DNA of 64,000 nt, taken from the NCBI RefSeq assembly GCF_037963865.1, contig NZ_CP150170.1:6138001-6202000 (forward strand), written 5' to 3'. Position numbers and translations under genes: made by a program. This document shows, piece after piece, positions 54,899 to 63,755 of the stretch. The stretch comes from Paenibacillus sp. FSL R10-2734. Lineage in GTDB: Bacteria > Bacillota > Bacilli > Paenibacillales > Paenibacillaceae. The notes below the pieces were generated by a model, which was given only the letters and a program-made list of their open reading frames with translations, was not told the origin of the DNA and searched no databases. How positions within the stretch are numbered: the stretch's first letter is position 1; every line of letters begins with the position of its first letter.

Positions 54899-56017
54899 TT
54901 AGAATATGCGTTGCTGCCAGCCACTCATTTTAGCTAACGCCTCAACATAAAAGTAATCTCCGTAAATAAGTGAAACATGAATATTCGAATTAGCAGGCTT
55001 ATGCCCTGTACCCTTAATTAGAATCGCTTCATGGTTAGGCTGATCCCACGTTCCATAATGCTCTGTTAAAGATTGCAGAATACGATATGCCATATTGTAA
55101 TAAAGCTCAGCTTCTACTGCAGGCACAAGCTTCGCGATTTCCAACAGACCGGATGCTGCAATGGCCGCTGCAGAGCTGTCTCTTGGCTCCTCTTGCCCAT
55201 CCTGCTGCTCTGCACGGAAATCCCAATAGGAAACGGAATCCTCCGGCAGGGATGCTATGAAGTAATGGGCAACACGTTTGGCAGCTTCCAAATAACGAAT
55301 CTCTCCTGTATTACGATAGGTATTAGCCATACCATAGATCGCCCAGGCTTGCCCCCTGCTCCATGCCGAATGTGGCCCAAAACCCTGTCCGCCAAACGAT
55401 TCGAGAAACTCTCCGCTCTCCGGATCAAAGCTCACAATATGATTTACCGAGCCGTCCTCGCGAATGAAATGCTGGAGAGCCGTATCGGCATGAATAGAAG
55501 CGATATGCTTGAACCTAGGATCGCCTGATACACGCGAAGCCCAATACAATAAAGAGATGTTCATCATACAATCAATGATCGCCCAGCCGAACTTATCCAT
55601 GTTCCAGGCACGAATGAAGCCTCCAGCCGGATTGAAGCGTCCCGCTAAGAAATTAGCTGCTTCGAGCCCTCTGCGCAGGCCATCCTTATCACCGGTTAAC
55701 GAGTGCTTAATGACGGCAGTCATTAAGAATTGAAAGCCCACATCATGATGCAGCTCTTCATTCGTCTTAACGAACCATTGCTCGATCTCTTCATCCCAAC
55801 GCCATGCGGCTTCTTTGTATCGCTCTTTGCCCGTGACAGAATACATCACCCACAATAGTCCCGGCCAAAAGCCTGAAGTCCACCAGTCACTGCCCGTGTT
55901 ATCATAGATTCCATCTTCTCTTGCAACATGAGGACATTTATCGCCGATCTGCTCCAGCATCCGATCTACCTTTGGCTCAAGGCGCTTTAGCACTGCATCA
56001 GCAAACTCTTTACTCAT
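54899..56017 (-). CDS. GH88 unsaturated glucuronyl hydrolase
   Basis: Hydrates the unsaturated uronic acid left at the non-reducing end by polysaccharide lyases, freeing it from the oligosaccharide. The 372-aa cytoplasmic protein has the six-hairpin toroid pattern of GH88: DWWTSGFWPG near residue 45, Asp92 in HHDVGF and Asp149 in IIDCMMN (the two key aspartates in characterised UGLs), and GPHSAWSRGQAWAIYG. Its start overlaps the stop of the heparinase II/III-like gene by four bases. Its presence implies that the two lyase-like genes upstream produce unsaturated uronides. Confidence 0.94.
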   Translation of the reverse strand: MSKEFADAVLKRLEPKVDRMLEQIGDKCPHVAREDGIYDNTGSDWWTSGFWPGLLWVMYSVTGKERYKEAAWRWDEEIEQWFVKTNEELHHDVGFQFLMTAVIKHSLTGDKDGLRRGLEAANFLAGRFNPAGGFIRAWNMDKFGWAIIDCMMNISLLYWASRVSGDPRFKHIASIHADTALQHFIREDGSVNHIVSFDPESGEFLESFGGQGFGPHSAWSRGQAWAIYGMANTYRNTGEIRYLEAAKRVAHYFIASLPEDSVSYWDFRAEQQDGQEEPRDSSAAAIAASGLLEIAKLVPAVEAELYYNMAYRILQSLTEHYGTWDQPNHEAILIKGTGHKPANSNIHVSLIYGDYFYVEALAKMSGWQQRIF

Positions 56018-57870
56018 ATCTGCTCCCCCTTATGCTCCCATAATGGTGTGAACGATACCTCTACCTTGAATTCAGTACCTTCAGTTGTTTCATTCTTCAT
56101 ATCCCGCGGCATCACATCAAGCATGTACAGGGTTCTCACGTCATGATGATGATCTATATATTCTGTAACACTCCACGTATGTGTACATGTCAGTGCATTA
56201 TATTGAACCAGCACGGAATGTCGTTCTCCGCTTAACAGAAGCTTCCCTGCAGCTATTTCTAGCGGCTGTAGAAAGCTTACAAACCTGCTGCGAATGTCCG
56301 AACAAGGTTCAGCAATCTTATATTCATCCGTACAGTTCATTACGCCACTCGCACGTTCATAATGATACGTCCGCCGACATTCTATTAAGGAATCTACCTG
56401 ATACGCATCTGACAGCTCGATTACAAATCGGTCGGTCCGCTCACCAAACTCAGCTTGAATAACTTCACCACGATATTCCCTGCCTGCCTGCTGATATTGC
56501 CCACAAATGATCGGAACCGAATGTCCTTGTGACCCGGCAACCGTAAATTCATATCTTCGAGGGCTAAAATAATCCTTCGTATACTCTCCTGCACCGGCAT
56601 CTACCAGAAAGGTCTCCCCATCCAAATGCAGAATGAAGTTACCGACATCATTATGATTATGATGCTCATCGTTATGTCCAGACTTGGCTACGAATACCAC
56701 CGTATGCCCTTGAACCTGCGATCGTGTCACAAACCACTCTGCATCCTTCCAGTAACAACTAGAAGGAGCTTGCATAGACTCCGCCGACTTGCTTACCTCT
56801 GGCTTTACCCAGAAAATATTCCGCGCAGCATGAATCCAGCGGTGACAGTGATCTTCACCAAAGCGGGAACGATACTTCATATTCGGAATTTGCACTTGCC
56901 CGATTCGCTCACTTAGCTTGGAGGTTAAGCCGGCATGGAAGGATGAGGTTAAAGAGCCATCCGAAAAGCTTATCGTAAAATTCTCGTATAAATAGCTGTG
57001 CTGCTGAAATAACGCAATGGATTTTACTTTCTCCGACTGTAATAGATCTACCATTCCACACGTTCTTTCACGTAACAATTCAGCAAAAGCGACATAAAAG
57101 CCAAAGCCATATTTCCAATAAGACAAGCCTTCGGTACAAGCTCCATCTTCTCCAAAGCCTGATAAATAATTGCGCAGCACCTGAACAACACGAGACAATA
57201 CAGGCGCCAAAATCTGATTGTCTTCAATCCAATAGATCGCACATGCTCCGATCGAGCTTGCGCACACAGAAGCCCAATTGTTCGTCGCGGTTTCCCACCA
57301 ATGCATCGGCCGAAGCTCCATAAATGGCTCCAGAATACGTGCCGTAACCTCTCTCTCAACTCGCTTGATAATCTCTGGAGAAAGTTTATTCTTGGTGAGT
57401 TCTACAATCTCTGATAATGCCCAGCCCGTCTCAGCTGCAAACAAATCGATGGTGTAACGAAGCTGCTCCCCAGTTTTATTCGCAAGATGTGCAGGAACGC
57501 ACCATGTATATTCATCACAAATCGCCCAAATGATGTCCTCCAGGCTGGCTACATCCTCTGGCCGCTCATCCATTAATACCAACAAGGCATATGTGTTCAG
57601 ACGAAAACGTCTTGCAAAATACAAGCTCTCGTACTCCACTCTCGATCCTTGCTCAGAAAACAGCTTAAACGTTGAATACGTTAGAGCGGTAATCGATTGC
57701 TTATCAAGCTGGTGCTTATATGCCCGAACCTCCTCAACCAATTCTATATTCAGTGCATCATCACGAAAATTACGATATTCCTGCGGGCGAGCCTCCAGAA
57801 ACAGCTTCTCCCTGAAGCCTTCCTTCGTTCCCATGTCCAAACCATGAAGCAGTTCAATCATGCCGAGCAT
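56014..57870 (-). CDS. Heparinase II/III-family protein (probable polysaccharide lyase)
   Basis: Cytoplasmic 618-aa protein with no signal peptide. It has an N-terminal alpha-toroid (about 40-340; WWETATNNWASVC, TEGLSYWKYG near 246-255) and a C-terminal beta-sandwich typical of heparinase II/III (HHNHNDVGNFILHLDGETFLVDAGAG at about 403-428). The Asn/His/Tyr residues expected for lyase chemistry could be Asn197 or 198, Tyr251 and His403-406. Members of the superfamily cut uronic-acid-containing polysaccharides by beta-elimination. The subfamily (PL12, PL21 or other) cannot be fixed by eye. It is fourth from the end of the operon and overlaps GH88. Confidence 0.85.
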   Translation of the reverse strand: MLGMIELLHGLDMGTKEGFREKLFLEARPQEYRNFRDDALNIELVEEVRAYKHQLDKQSITALTYSTFKLFSEQGSRVEYESLYFARRFRLNTYALLVLMDERPEDVASLEDIIWAICDEYTWCVPAHLANKTGEQLRYTIDLFAAETGWALSEIVELTKNKLSPEIIKRVEREVTARILEPFMELRPMHWWETATNNWASVCASSIGACAIYWIEDNQILAPVLSRVVQVLRNYLSGFGEDGACTEGLSYWKYGFGFYVAFAELLRERTCGMVDLLQSEKVKSIALFQQHSYLYENFTISFSDGSLTSSFHAGLTSKLSERIGQVQIPNMKYRSRFGEDHCHRWIHAARNIFWVKPEVSKSAESMQAPSSCYWKDAEWFVTRSQVQGHTVVFVAKSGHNDEHHNHNDVGNFILHLDGETFLVDAGAGEYTKDYFSPRRYEFTVAGSQGHSVPIICGQYQQAGREYRGEVIQAEFGERTDRFVIELSDAYQVDSLIECRRTYHYERASGVMNCTDEYKIAEPCSDIRSRFVSFLQPLEIAAGKLLLSGERHSVLVQYNALTCTHTWSVTEYIDHHHDVRTLYMLDVMPRDMKNETTEGTEFKVEVSFTPLWEHKGEQI

Positions 57871-57893
57871 ACAACAACGCCCCCAATCATTTA

Positions 57894-60098
57894 TTACTTG
57901 CGAGAGATAACAATGACATCCTGATTGTAAGTAGCTCCATTAAACAACAATCCATCTGGCTCATTTTTACCAGGAAGCATCGCTTCAGCAATTACATTTC
58001 CTGTATGATCCAGATATTCCTCTACATCCACGCTATTGTGATAGAGACAGATTGTATCCTCTTGGTCATTCATCACAATCCGGAGTGCCGTGGCTTCGAC
58101 TAACGATAGCTCCGTCCCATTAAGACTGACAGGCAGACGTTCAATAATTATCTTAGGTTTGTCTGTCTCAAACGGAACAATGATCGTTTCAATGATGGCC
58201 TTGCCCGTAAGCCTGAGCGAACGCTTTACTACCGGATTGCCGTAATAGACTCCTTGCCTAAAGATCAGTCCCGACTCTACCGATAGCTGATCACTAGCAC
58301 AACCAGCCGAAGGATACACCAGCATTATATTGGCGGCCTCCTGTTGTGTACATACCTCAGCACTTTGAGCATCGTACAGCACCTTACCGGGTGGTAAATG
58401 GAAATATTGCTCATAGAGATGCTGTTCCTGTGCAGTAAACATGTCTACGATGAGCCAATAACGATTCTTCATAAAAACAACCTTGCGCGAGTGGACTACC
58501 GGATCTTCATAACGTGTATAGCCATAATGGCTAGCAAAGACATAATCGTAATCTTGCTGCATTTGAAAATCCCATATATGGCAGGCGGCCGTAGGAGGCG
58601 TGCTCCAATGAAGTCCGCGAACATGCTGATCCTGTCCATCCACAACAACCGTATTATGAGCACGGGTAGATACCGCATACTTCCGTTCTTTATTCCACTC
58701 GAACAGCCCCATACCTGAATCCGTCAGTAGCTCTTGCCCTCCAGCATATAAGACCAGACTAAGTGCATCCGAATGAGCATGTCCGGCCATAGCAACTCCC
58801 GCTCGCATCGCCATGTACATATCTTTACGGTCCCAGCCTTGTCTGGACATTACATATCCACCGATCGGAAAGCATGCAGCCTTATCTGTCGGCTCTGCAG
58901 CTTGCAGCTCATCATAACGTGACACCGCTTCAGGTCCTAATCTCCACAGCAAAGAAAACGGAAAATGTTCATATCCTAACGCTTTAAAATCTCTGCGCTG
59001 ATACAAATAAGCCCCGAGACTCATCACGTTACGCAGCTCACTAACCACTTGCATATCCGTATCCCCAAATTTGACTAATTGTCCATCTGGTGCCTGTAAA
59101 TGCATCATCACAACGAACATTTTCTCCAGAATATCCTCGTATTCATCAGCGACAATGCCCAGCCTCTTGAACAGCACCACCAGCTCATAGAGATCACGCA
59201 TGACAACCAGATGATAATTCGGACTCCCTTCAAATTGCACCCCATCTGCATATACATTCTGCCGGATATACCCGGGGAACTGCTTCATCCCATAATCCCG
59301 CCATGCAGCTGCTTCCTTCAATTCCGGCAGCAGTAGCGCCGTCTGAATCAGTCCGCGCAGCTGCATACACACATGGTTACCATGCGTAGCATGATATTTC
59401 CGTACATACTGCCCATGCTGGTGAAAGGATTTAATAAGCATCAGCTTCGTTTCAGGCTCAAATGCCGGCGAAGGGAAGAAAGCAATGAAGGCTTCTGGGA
59501 GTGAGAATAATCGCACCCCGACAGAAAGCGGGTCCCAGCTCGAATGCTCGGAGCGAAAGGCATCTCCCAGCGGCATCGGATTGTCCTGAATGAAATGCTT
59601 CATCATATCATTGAAGCATCTGGCGTATTTCTCATTCCCCGTAAGGATGTAGGCTCTAGATAATCGCTTGACATAACCAAAACGAGTCAGGTGCAATTGA
59701 TACTGCGAGCTGTCATAGAGCCAGCTATTCCAGTCGTACTTCCCATCCGGGAACACGACTCTCTTATCCTTAAACAGCGCGATATCCCCTTCCACGATGC
59801 GATCCGCCTCAAGGATATCCTGCCTCGCCTCTTCATTATCGCTATAATGACTTTTTGCATATTGCTTAAGCTCAGCGAGCTCCGATACTTCAAAGTAATA
59901 TCTTCTGATGTTAGCTGACGCAATTCGTTCTAGATAAGCATCACGTGCTCCCGTCACATCCCCCGCTTGAAGCGAAGCAGCTACGTCCGAAAGCTCAGGT
60001 CTCGTTAAATCAAGCATCGTGTTTAGAAATTGCTCATCTGAAAGCTGAGGTTTTGTATATAACGAATTATGCCGTACATCCTTATACGTCAATGTCAT
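57894..60098 (-). CDS. PL12-like heparinase III-type polysaccharide lyase
   Basis: Beta-eliminating lyase of about 734 aa, without a signal peptide. An N-terminal (alpha/alpha) toroid (about 20-400) contains WNSWLYDSSQYQLHLTRFG, HATHGNH (about 242-246) and EGSPNYH (about 294-300), the positions of the catalytic Asn and Tyr/His in heparinase III-type enzymes. The C-terminal beta-sandwich begins near 410 with GHAHSDALSLVLYAGG and STRAHNTVVVDGQDQ. Five possible starts lie within 13 bases (60,098-60,110); GGTGA is best spaced for the ATG at 60,098. The preceding permease stops just upstream. Cytoplasmic location is unusual for a lyase on polymers and implies action on imported oligosaccharides. 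Confidence 0.88.
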   Translation of the reverse strand: MTLTYKDVRHNSLYTKPQLSDEQFLNTMLDLTRPELSDVAASLQAGDVTGARDAYLERIASANIRRYYFEVSELAELKQYAKSHYSDNEEARQDILEADRIVEGDIALFKDKRVVFPDGKYDWNSWLYDSSQYQLHLTRFGYVKRLSRAYILTGNEKYARCFNDMMKHFIQDNPMPLGDAFRSEHSSWDPLSVGVRLFSLPEAFIAFFPSPAFEPETKLMLIKSFHQHGQYVRKYHATHGNHVCMQLRGLIQTALLLPELKEAAAWRDYGMKQFPGYIRQNVYADGVQFEGSPNYHLVVMRDLYELVVLFKRLGIVADEYEDILEKMFVVMMHLQAPDGQLVKFGDTDMQVVSELRNVMSLGAYLYQRRDFKALGYEHFPFSLLWRLGPEAVSRYDELQAAEPTDKAACFPIGGYVMSRQGWDRKDMYMAMRAGVAMAGHAHSDALSLVLYAGGQELLTDSGMGLFEWNKERKYAVSTRAHNTVVVDGQDQHVRGLHWSTPPTAACHIWDFQMQQDYDYVFASHYGYTRYEDPVVHSRKVVFMKNRYWLIVDMFTAQEQHLYEQYFHLPPGKVLYDAQSAEVCTQQEAANIMLVYPSAGCASDQLSVESGLIFRQGVYYGNPVVKRSLRLTGKAIIETIIVPFETDKPKIIIERLPVSLNGTELSLVEATALRIVMNDQEDTICLYHNSVDVEEYLDHTGNVIAEAMLPGKNEPDGLLFNGATYNQDVIVISRK

Positions 60099-60113
60099 CT
60101 CCATCATCACCTT

Positions 60114-60983
60114 TTACTCTTTAATCGAGCCTAGCATCGCGCCTTTCGCAAAATACTTTTGCAGGAACGGATAGACTACGATAATTGGCAGCATGGCCAG
60201 CAGAATCGCTGCATTCTGTACATTGGGTCCAAGATTGGCCGCAAGTGAGGCATCGACGGATGCTTCTGCCGAAATATTGGAAGAACCGATGGCGACCATC
60301 TGCCGGAGCAGCGGTTGAATTGGCCAACGTGAGGTGTCATTGATATAGATTACAGAGGAGAAGAAGTCATTCCAGAACTGCACCGTAAAAAACAGCGTAA
60401 AGGTTGCGATAATCGGTTTCGATAACGGAAGTACAATGGAGAATAAAATTCTGAACTCGCCAGCACCGTCAATACGCGCTGCTTCATCCAAGCTCTCCGG
60501 AAGGCTCTGGAAAAACGAGCGGATTACTAGAATATTAAATGCACTGGAAGCTGCTGGAAGCACAACCGCCCAATACGAATCGATTAAGCCCAGATTCTTC
60601 ACGACCAGATAGTTAGGAATCAATCCACCATGAAAGATCATCGTAAAGAAAATAAGCAGCATCATTACCCGTCGACCCGGCAGAAACTTTTTCGAGATTG
60701 CATATGCCAGTGTAATGGATACAAACAAGCTGATACAGGTTCCCATGATCGTGATGATGAGTGAGTTTTTAATGGAGCCCATAAAGCTGTTTGCGTGCAG
60801 GAGATAGCTGTAGGCATCCAGCGTCCAGCTCTTCGGCCAGATGTAGAAGGTTCCTGACATCGATTCTGCTGCCGGGCTAAACGATACTGCAATAATATAA
60901 AGAAAAGGTAGTATTACCAGTAGGCTTATTAAGCTAATGAAAACAACAATGATGCTATCAAACCAGGTGAACCGTAATCTCAT
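60114..60983 (-). CDS. Carbohydrate ABC transporter permease, LplC/YtcP type
   Basis: Membrane permease of 289 aa starting MRLRFTWFDSI, with about six membrane segments (first at about 12-35). The EAA loop is SLDEAARIDGAGEFRI then VLPLSKPI, and the C terminus is FAKGAMLGSIKE. The ATG at 60,983 has AGGAG nine bases upstream; a TTG seven codons earlier keeps the frame but has no site. It follows the LplB-type gene by about 20 bases. Confidence 0.92.
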   Translation of the reverse strand: MRLRFTWFDSIIVVFISLISLLVILPFLYIIAVSFSPAAESMSGTFYIWPKSWTLDAYSYLLHANSFMGSIKNSLIITIMGTCISLFVSITLAYAISKKFLPGRRVMMLLIFFTMIFHGGLIPNYLVVKNLGLIDSYWAVVLPAASSAFNILVIRSFFQSLPESLDEAARIDGAGEFRILFSIVLPLSKPIIATFTLFFTVQFWNDFFSSVIYINDTSRWPIQPLLRQMVAIGSSNISAEASVDASLAANLGPNVQNAAILLAMLPIIVVYPFLQKYFAKGAMLGSIKE

Positions 60984-61006
60984 GACGCCCCACTCCTGTT
61001 CCAATT

Positions 61007-61915
61007 CTAGAATATTCCATCTTCGCCCAGCAGTCTGGCCGCATAATTCGCTCCGACGACAAGGATCAAGCTGACAATAGATTTAAACATACCTACCGTA
61101 ATGGCGAAGCTGTAATTAAACTGTTCCAAGCCGACACGGTAGACGTACAGATCAAATACATTGGAAACGTCCAGGTTGAGACTGTTCGTCATCAAGAATA
61201 TTTGCATAAAATTCGAATCAAGCGATGAGCCTAAACGCAGGAGCAGCAAAATAACAATCGTGCTTTTGATCGCCGGTAACGTGATGTGCCAAATATTCTG
61301 TAAGCGATTGGCTCCATCCACCTTTGCCGCTTCATATATCTCCGGATTCACTCCGGCAAGTGCTGCTAAGAAAATAATCGTCCCCCAGCCTGCATCCTTC
61401 CAAATCGCTTGGAAAATTACCAATGGCCGGAACCATTCATTGCTGACAAGGAAGCTCGCACTTGTACCAAACCATTGCTCCAAGTAGTGATTGATAACAC
61501 CCGAAGGACCAAAGAAGGAAATCGTAATTCCATAAATAACGACCCAGGATAAAAAGTGTGGCAAATAGACAATGGTCTGGGAAAAGCGTTTAAATACATT
61601 GAGCCGTACTTCATTGATTAATAGCGACAAAATAATCGTAAATGGAAAATAAATAACCATATTCAGCAAGCTGAGCAGCAATGTGTTCTTCAACAGCATA
61701 TAGAAATCGGATGTTCCGAAGAATTGTCTGAAATTATCAAACCCTACCCACGGACTTTCTAAAATGCCTTTAAAGGGACTATAATCTTTAAAGGCTAATG
61801 ACAAACCAGACATCGGTAAATAATTAAAAAGCAAGAAATATATAAGCCCCGGTGCCGCCAGTACATAGAATGGCCAATATTTAAGAAATCGGTTCGAACG
61901 CATCGCTGTCTGCAT
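61007..61915 (-). CDS. Carbohydrate ABC transporter permease, LplB/YteP type
   Basis: Partner permease of about 302 aa beginning MQTAMRSNRFLKYW, with about six membrane segments. The EAA loop is EIYEAAKVDGANRLQN then TLPAIKST. It ends YAARLLGEDGIF, typical of LplB-type proteins. AAGGAGG lies eight bases before the ATG at 61,915, so this start is chosen over one 17 codons earlier. It is second in the operon, after the solute-binding protein. Confidence 0.93.
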   Translation of the reverse strand: MQTAMRSNRFLKYWPFYVLAAPGLIYFLLFNYLPMSGLSLAFKDYSPFKGILESPWVGFDNFRQFFGTSDFYMLLKNTLLLSLLNMVIYFPFTIILSLLINEVRLNVFKRFSQTIVYLPHFLSWVVIYGITISFFGPSGVINHYLEQWFGTSASFLVSNEWFRPLVIFQAIWKDAGWGTIIFLAALAGVNPEIYEAAKVDGANRLQNIWHITLPAIKSTIVILLLLRLGSSLDSNFMQIFLMTNSLNLDVSNVFDLYVYRVGLEQFNYSFAITVGMFKSIVSLILVVGANYAARLLGEDGIF

Positions 61916-61983
61916 GTAGAAAACCTCCTTATCCTGAAAAGAAAGGGGATGTTTCCCCTTTCTCACCTACAAATTTTATTTCT

Positions 61984-63534
61984 TTAATGATCTGCGTTGT
62001 ATTTATCCATCATTTCCTTAGCGATCTGTGCCCCGGTTCCGTTAGCATAGGCATCAATTTCTTGTTGCACATTATCCCAGCTACCTTCACCAAGCACATA
62101 TTTCGTCATCACAGCACTCATCTTTTGCAGCAGATTAGGATTCTTACTAGCGGTCTCAGAGGTATAGCTGAGGAACGGATTCTCGATGCCAACTTTGCTA
62201 ATTCGATCCAGCGACTCCATCTGAACCTTCAGGATATCCTGCTCCTTGGAATTGGCATATACGTAAGGATTCACTCTGTTCTCCAGTACGAATTGACTAG
62301 GTTTTTCCAAGTCATACTGCTTCTTCTGCTCAGCTGTCTGCACAGCTACGCCATCTTTAAGTCCACTGGAGTGAACCCCATTAATACCTGCCTTAGAGAA
62401 ATCCGCATTCTCTTCGGAAGCCGAAAAGTCAAGGAAATCGATAATTTGCTGAACCTTATCATCTGGTACAGAGCTTGGTATGCTCCACAGTCCGTAGTAT
62501 CCGGAATAAATAGCTACACCGGTCTTTCCATCAGGGCCCTTCAGCATATCAATGATCGCCATTTCAGCATTCGGATCTATCTGCTTCAGCTTCTCAAGAT
62601 TGGTTTCCACAATATCACTTACGTTACCAATGAACGCACCTGCCGTACCCGCAACAAATTTACTGCGTGTTTGTGCTTGTCCCTTAAGAACTGGTGTATC
62701 CTTGTCGATCAAACCTTTGCTCCAAGCATCTTTAAGCCAATCCAGATAAGTTTTGTATTCAGGAGTTTGGAAGTCACGAACTGCCTTGCCATCCTCAATC
62801 TTCCAATCGTTTGGAAGACCATATGCAAATTTCATTGGCATTACACCGCCGAAAGGTCCCGGAGTACCAACCGCAAAGGCTGTAAGTGGGATTGTTTTGC
62901 CGCCGCCTGCCGGGTCTTTTTCCTTAAATACTTCAAGCGCATGAGTCAACTCATCCATCGTTTCAGGTAAAGGTAAGTTGTATTTATCCAGCCAATCCTT
63001 GCGGATGATAATACTAGCTTCCCCACCACCATACAGACCGCGTGGACGGGGAATTCCATAGACCTTGCCTTCTACCTTTAGACCATTCCACACTTGCTCA
63101 TCGATCAGACTAAGATTTTTCGTTTTTTCGATATATGGAGTTAGATCATGAAAGGCACCCATCTTCACAAGATTGACGAAATTATCATTCTTCCCGCCAT
63201 CCATCAACATAAGATCGTAGGAATTTCCTGCAGAGATCGCCACTGAAAGCTTATCTACATATGCCTCAGAAGGTACGAAGGTAATGTCCAGCTTTACATT
63301 TCCCCGCTTCTCCAAATCCTCTTTGGCTTTGTTATTCTGTGTTGCCGGTGGATCGCCGAAGAGAATCGTCATCGCCTTAATATTGGCCGGCTTAGCCTGT
63401 GCCGATGCTGCCCCTGTATTCGCACTATTCGCTGTACTATTACCACTACCACTATTACTGGAACAACCCGCTATTGTTGAAGCTAGTAACACCGTTGCTA
63501 ACGTCAAAGATGCTTGTTTTTTAGTAAGGCTCAT
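61984..63534 (-). CDS. Sugar ABC transporter solute-binding lipoprotein (LplA/YtcQ type)
   Basis: First gene of the operon, about 516 aa. The signal region MSLTKKQASLTLATVLLAS ends in lipobox TIAGC and a Ser/Asn/Gly-rich tether follows. The fold shows GNSYDLMLMDGGKND, WLDKYNLPLPETMDE and GTAGAFIGNVSD. GGGGG lies seven bases before the ATG at 63,534; an ATG two codons earlier is less well spaced. The operon's GH88, lyases and GH42 suggest an acidic galactose-containing oligosaccharide as ligand. Confidence 0.93.
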   Translation of the reverse strand: MSLTKKQASLTLATVLLASTIAGCSSNSGSGNSTANSANTGAASAQAKPANIKAMTILFGDPPATQNNKAKEDLEKRGNVKLDITFVPSEAYVDKLSVAISAGNSYDLMLMDGGKNDNFVNLVKMGAFHDLTPYIEKTKNLSLIDEQVWNGLKVEGKVYGIPRPRGLYGGGEASIIIRKDWLDKYNLPLPETMDELTHALEVFKEKDPAGGGKTIPLTAFAVGTPGPFGGVMPMKFAYGLPNDWKIEDGKAVRDFQTPEYKTYLDWLKDAWSKGLIDKDTPVLKGQAQTRSKFVAGTAGAFIGNVSDIVETNLEKLKQIDPNAEMAIIDMLKGPDGKTGVAIYSGYYGLWSIPSSVPDDKVQQIIDFLDFSASEENADFSKAGINGVHSSGLKDGVAVQTAEQKKQYDLEKPSQFVLENRVNPYVYANSKEQDILKVQMESLDRISKVGIENPFLSYTSETASKNPNLLQKMSAVMTKYVLGEGSWDNVQQEIDAYANGTGAQIAKEMMDKYNADH

Positions 63535-63587
63535 TGTCATCCCCCATTACTTCAGTTTTGAATGCGCATTCTTGTATGTGACACTTT

Positions 63588-63616
63588 GGATTATAAAAGA
63601 GAGCAGCAATTGTGAA
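63588..63616 (-). promoter_or_regulatory. Sigma-A-like promoter of the lyase operon
   Basis: On the minus strand a perfect TATAAT (63588-63593) is preceded, 17 bases upstream, by TGTTCA (63611-63616), a moderate -35 box. Transcription would begin about 45 bases before the start of the solute-binding protein gene. Not an exact consensus, but the best match in the divergent region. Confidence 0.5.
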
Positions 63617-63755
63617 CATGCCGGATTTTCGCCAATGTGTAACCGTTTTTAATATTTTACATTATTTGTGTTTATGCTAGAGCGCTGATGTACTATAATC
63701 AATATAAATTAAATATAAATTAAATTTAAATTATGATAATAATGGAAGTGGTCAT

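Noticed and set aside
61987..62970. Open plus-strand frame of 327 codons
   Set aside because: Lies antisense to the solute-binding protein at 61,984-63,534, has no ribosome site and shows no protein family; the strand bias of the real gene explains it.
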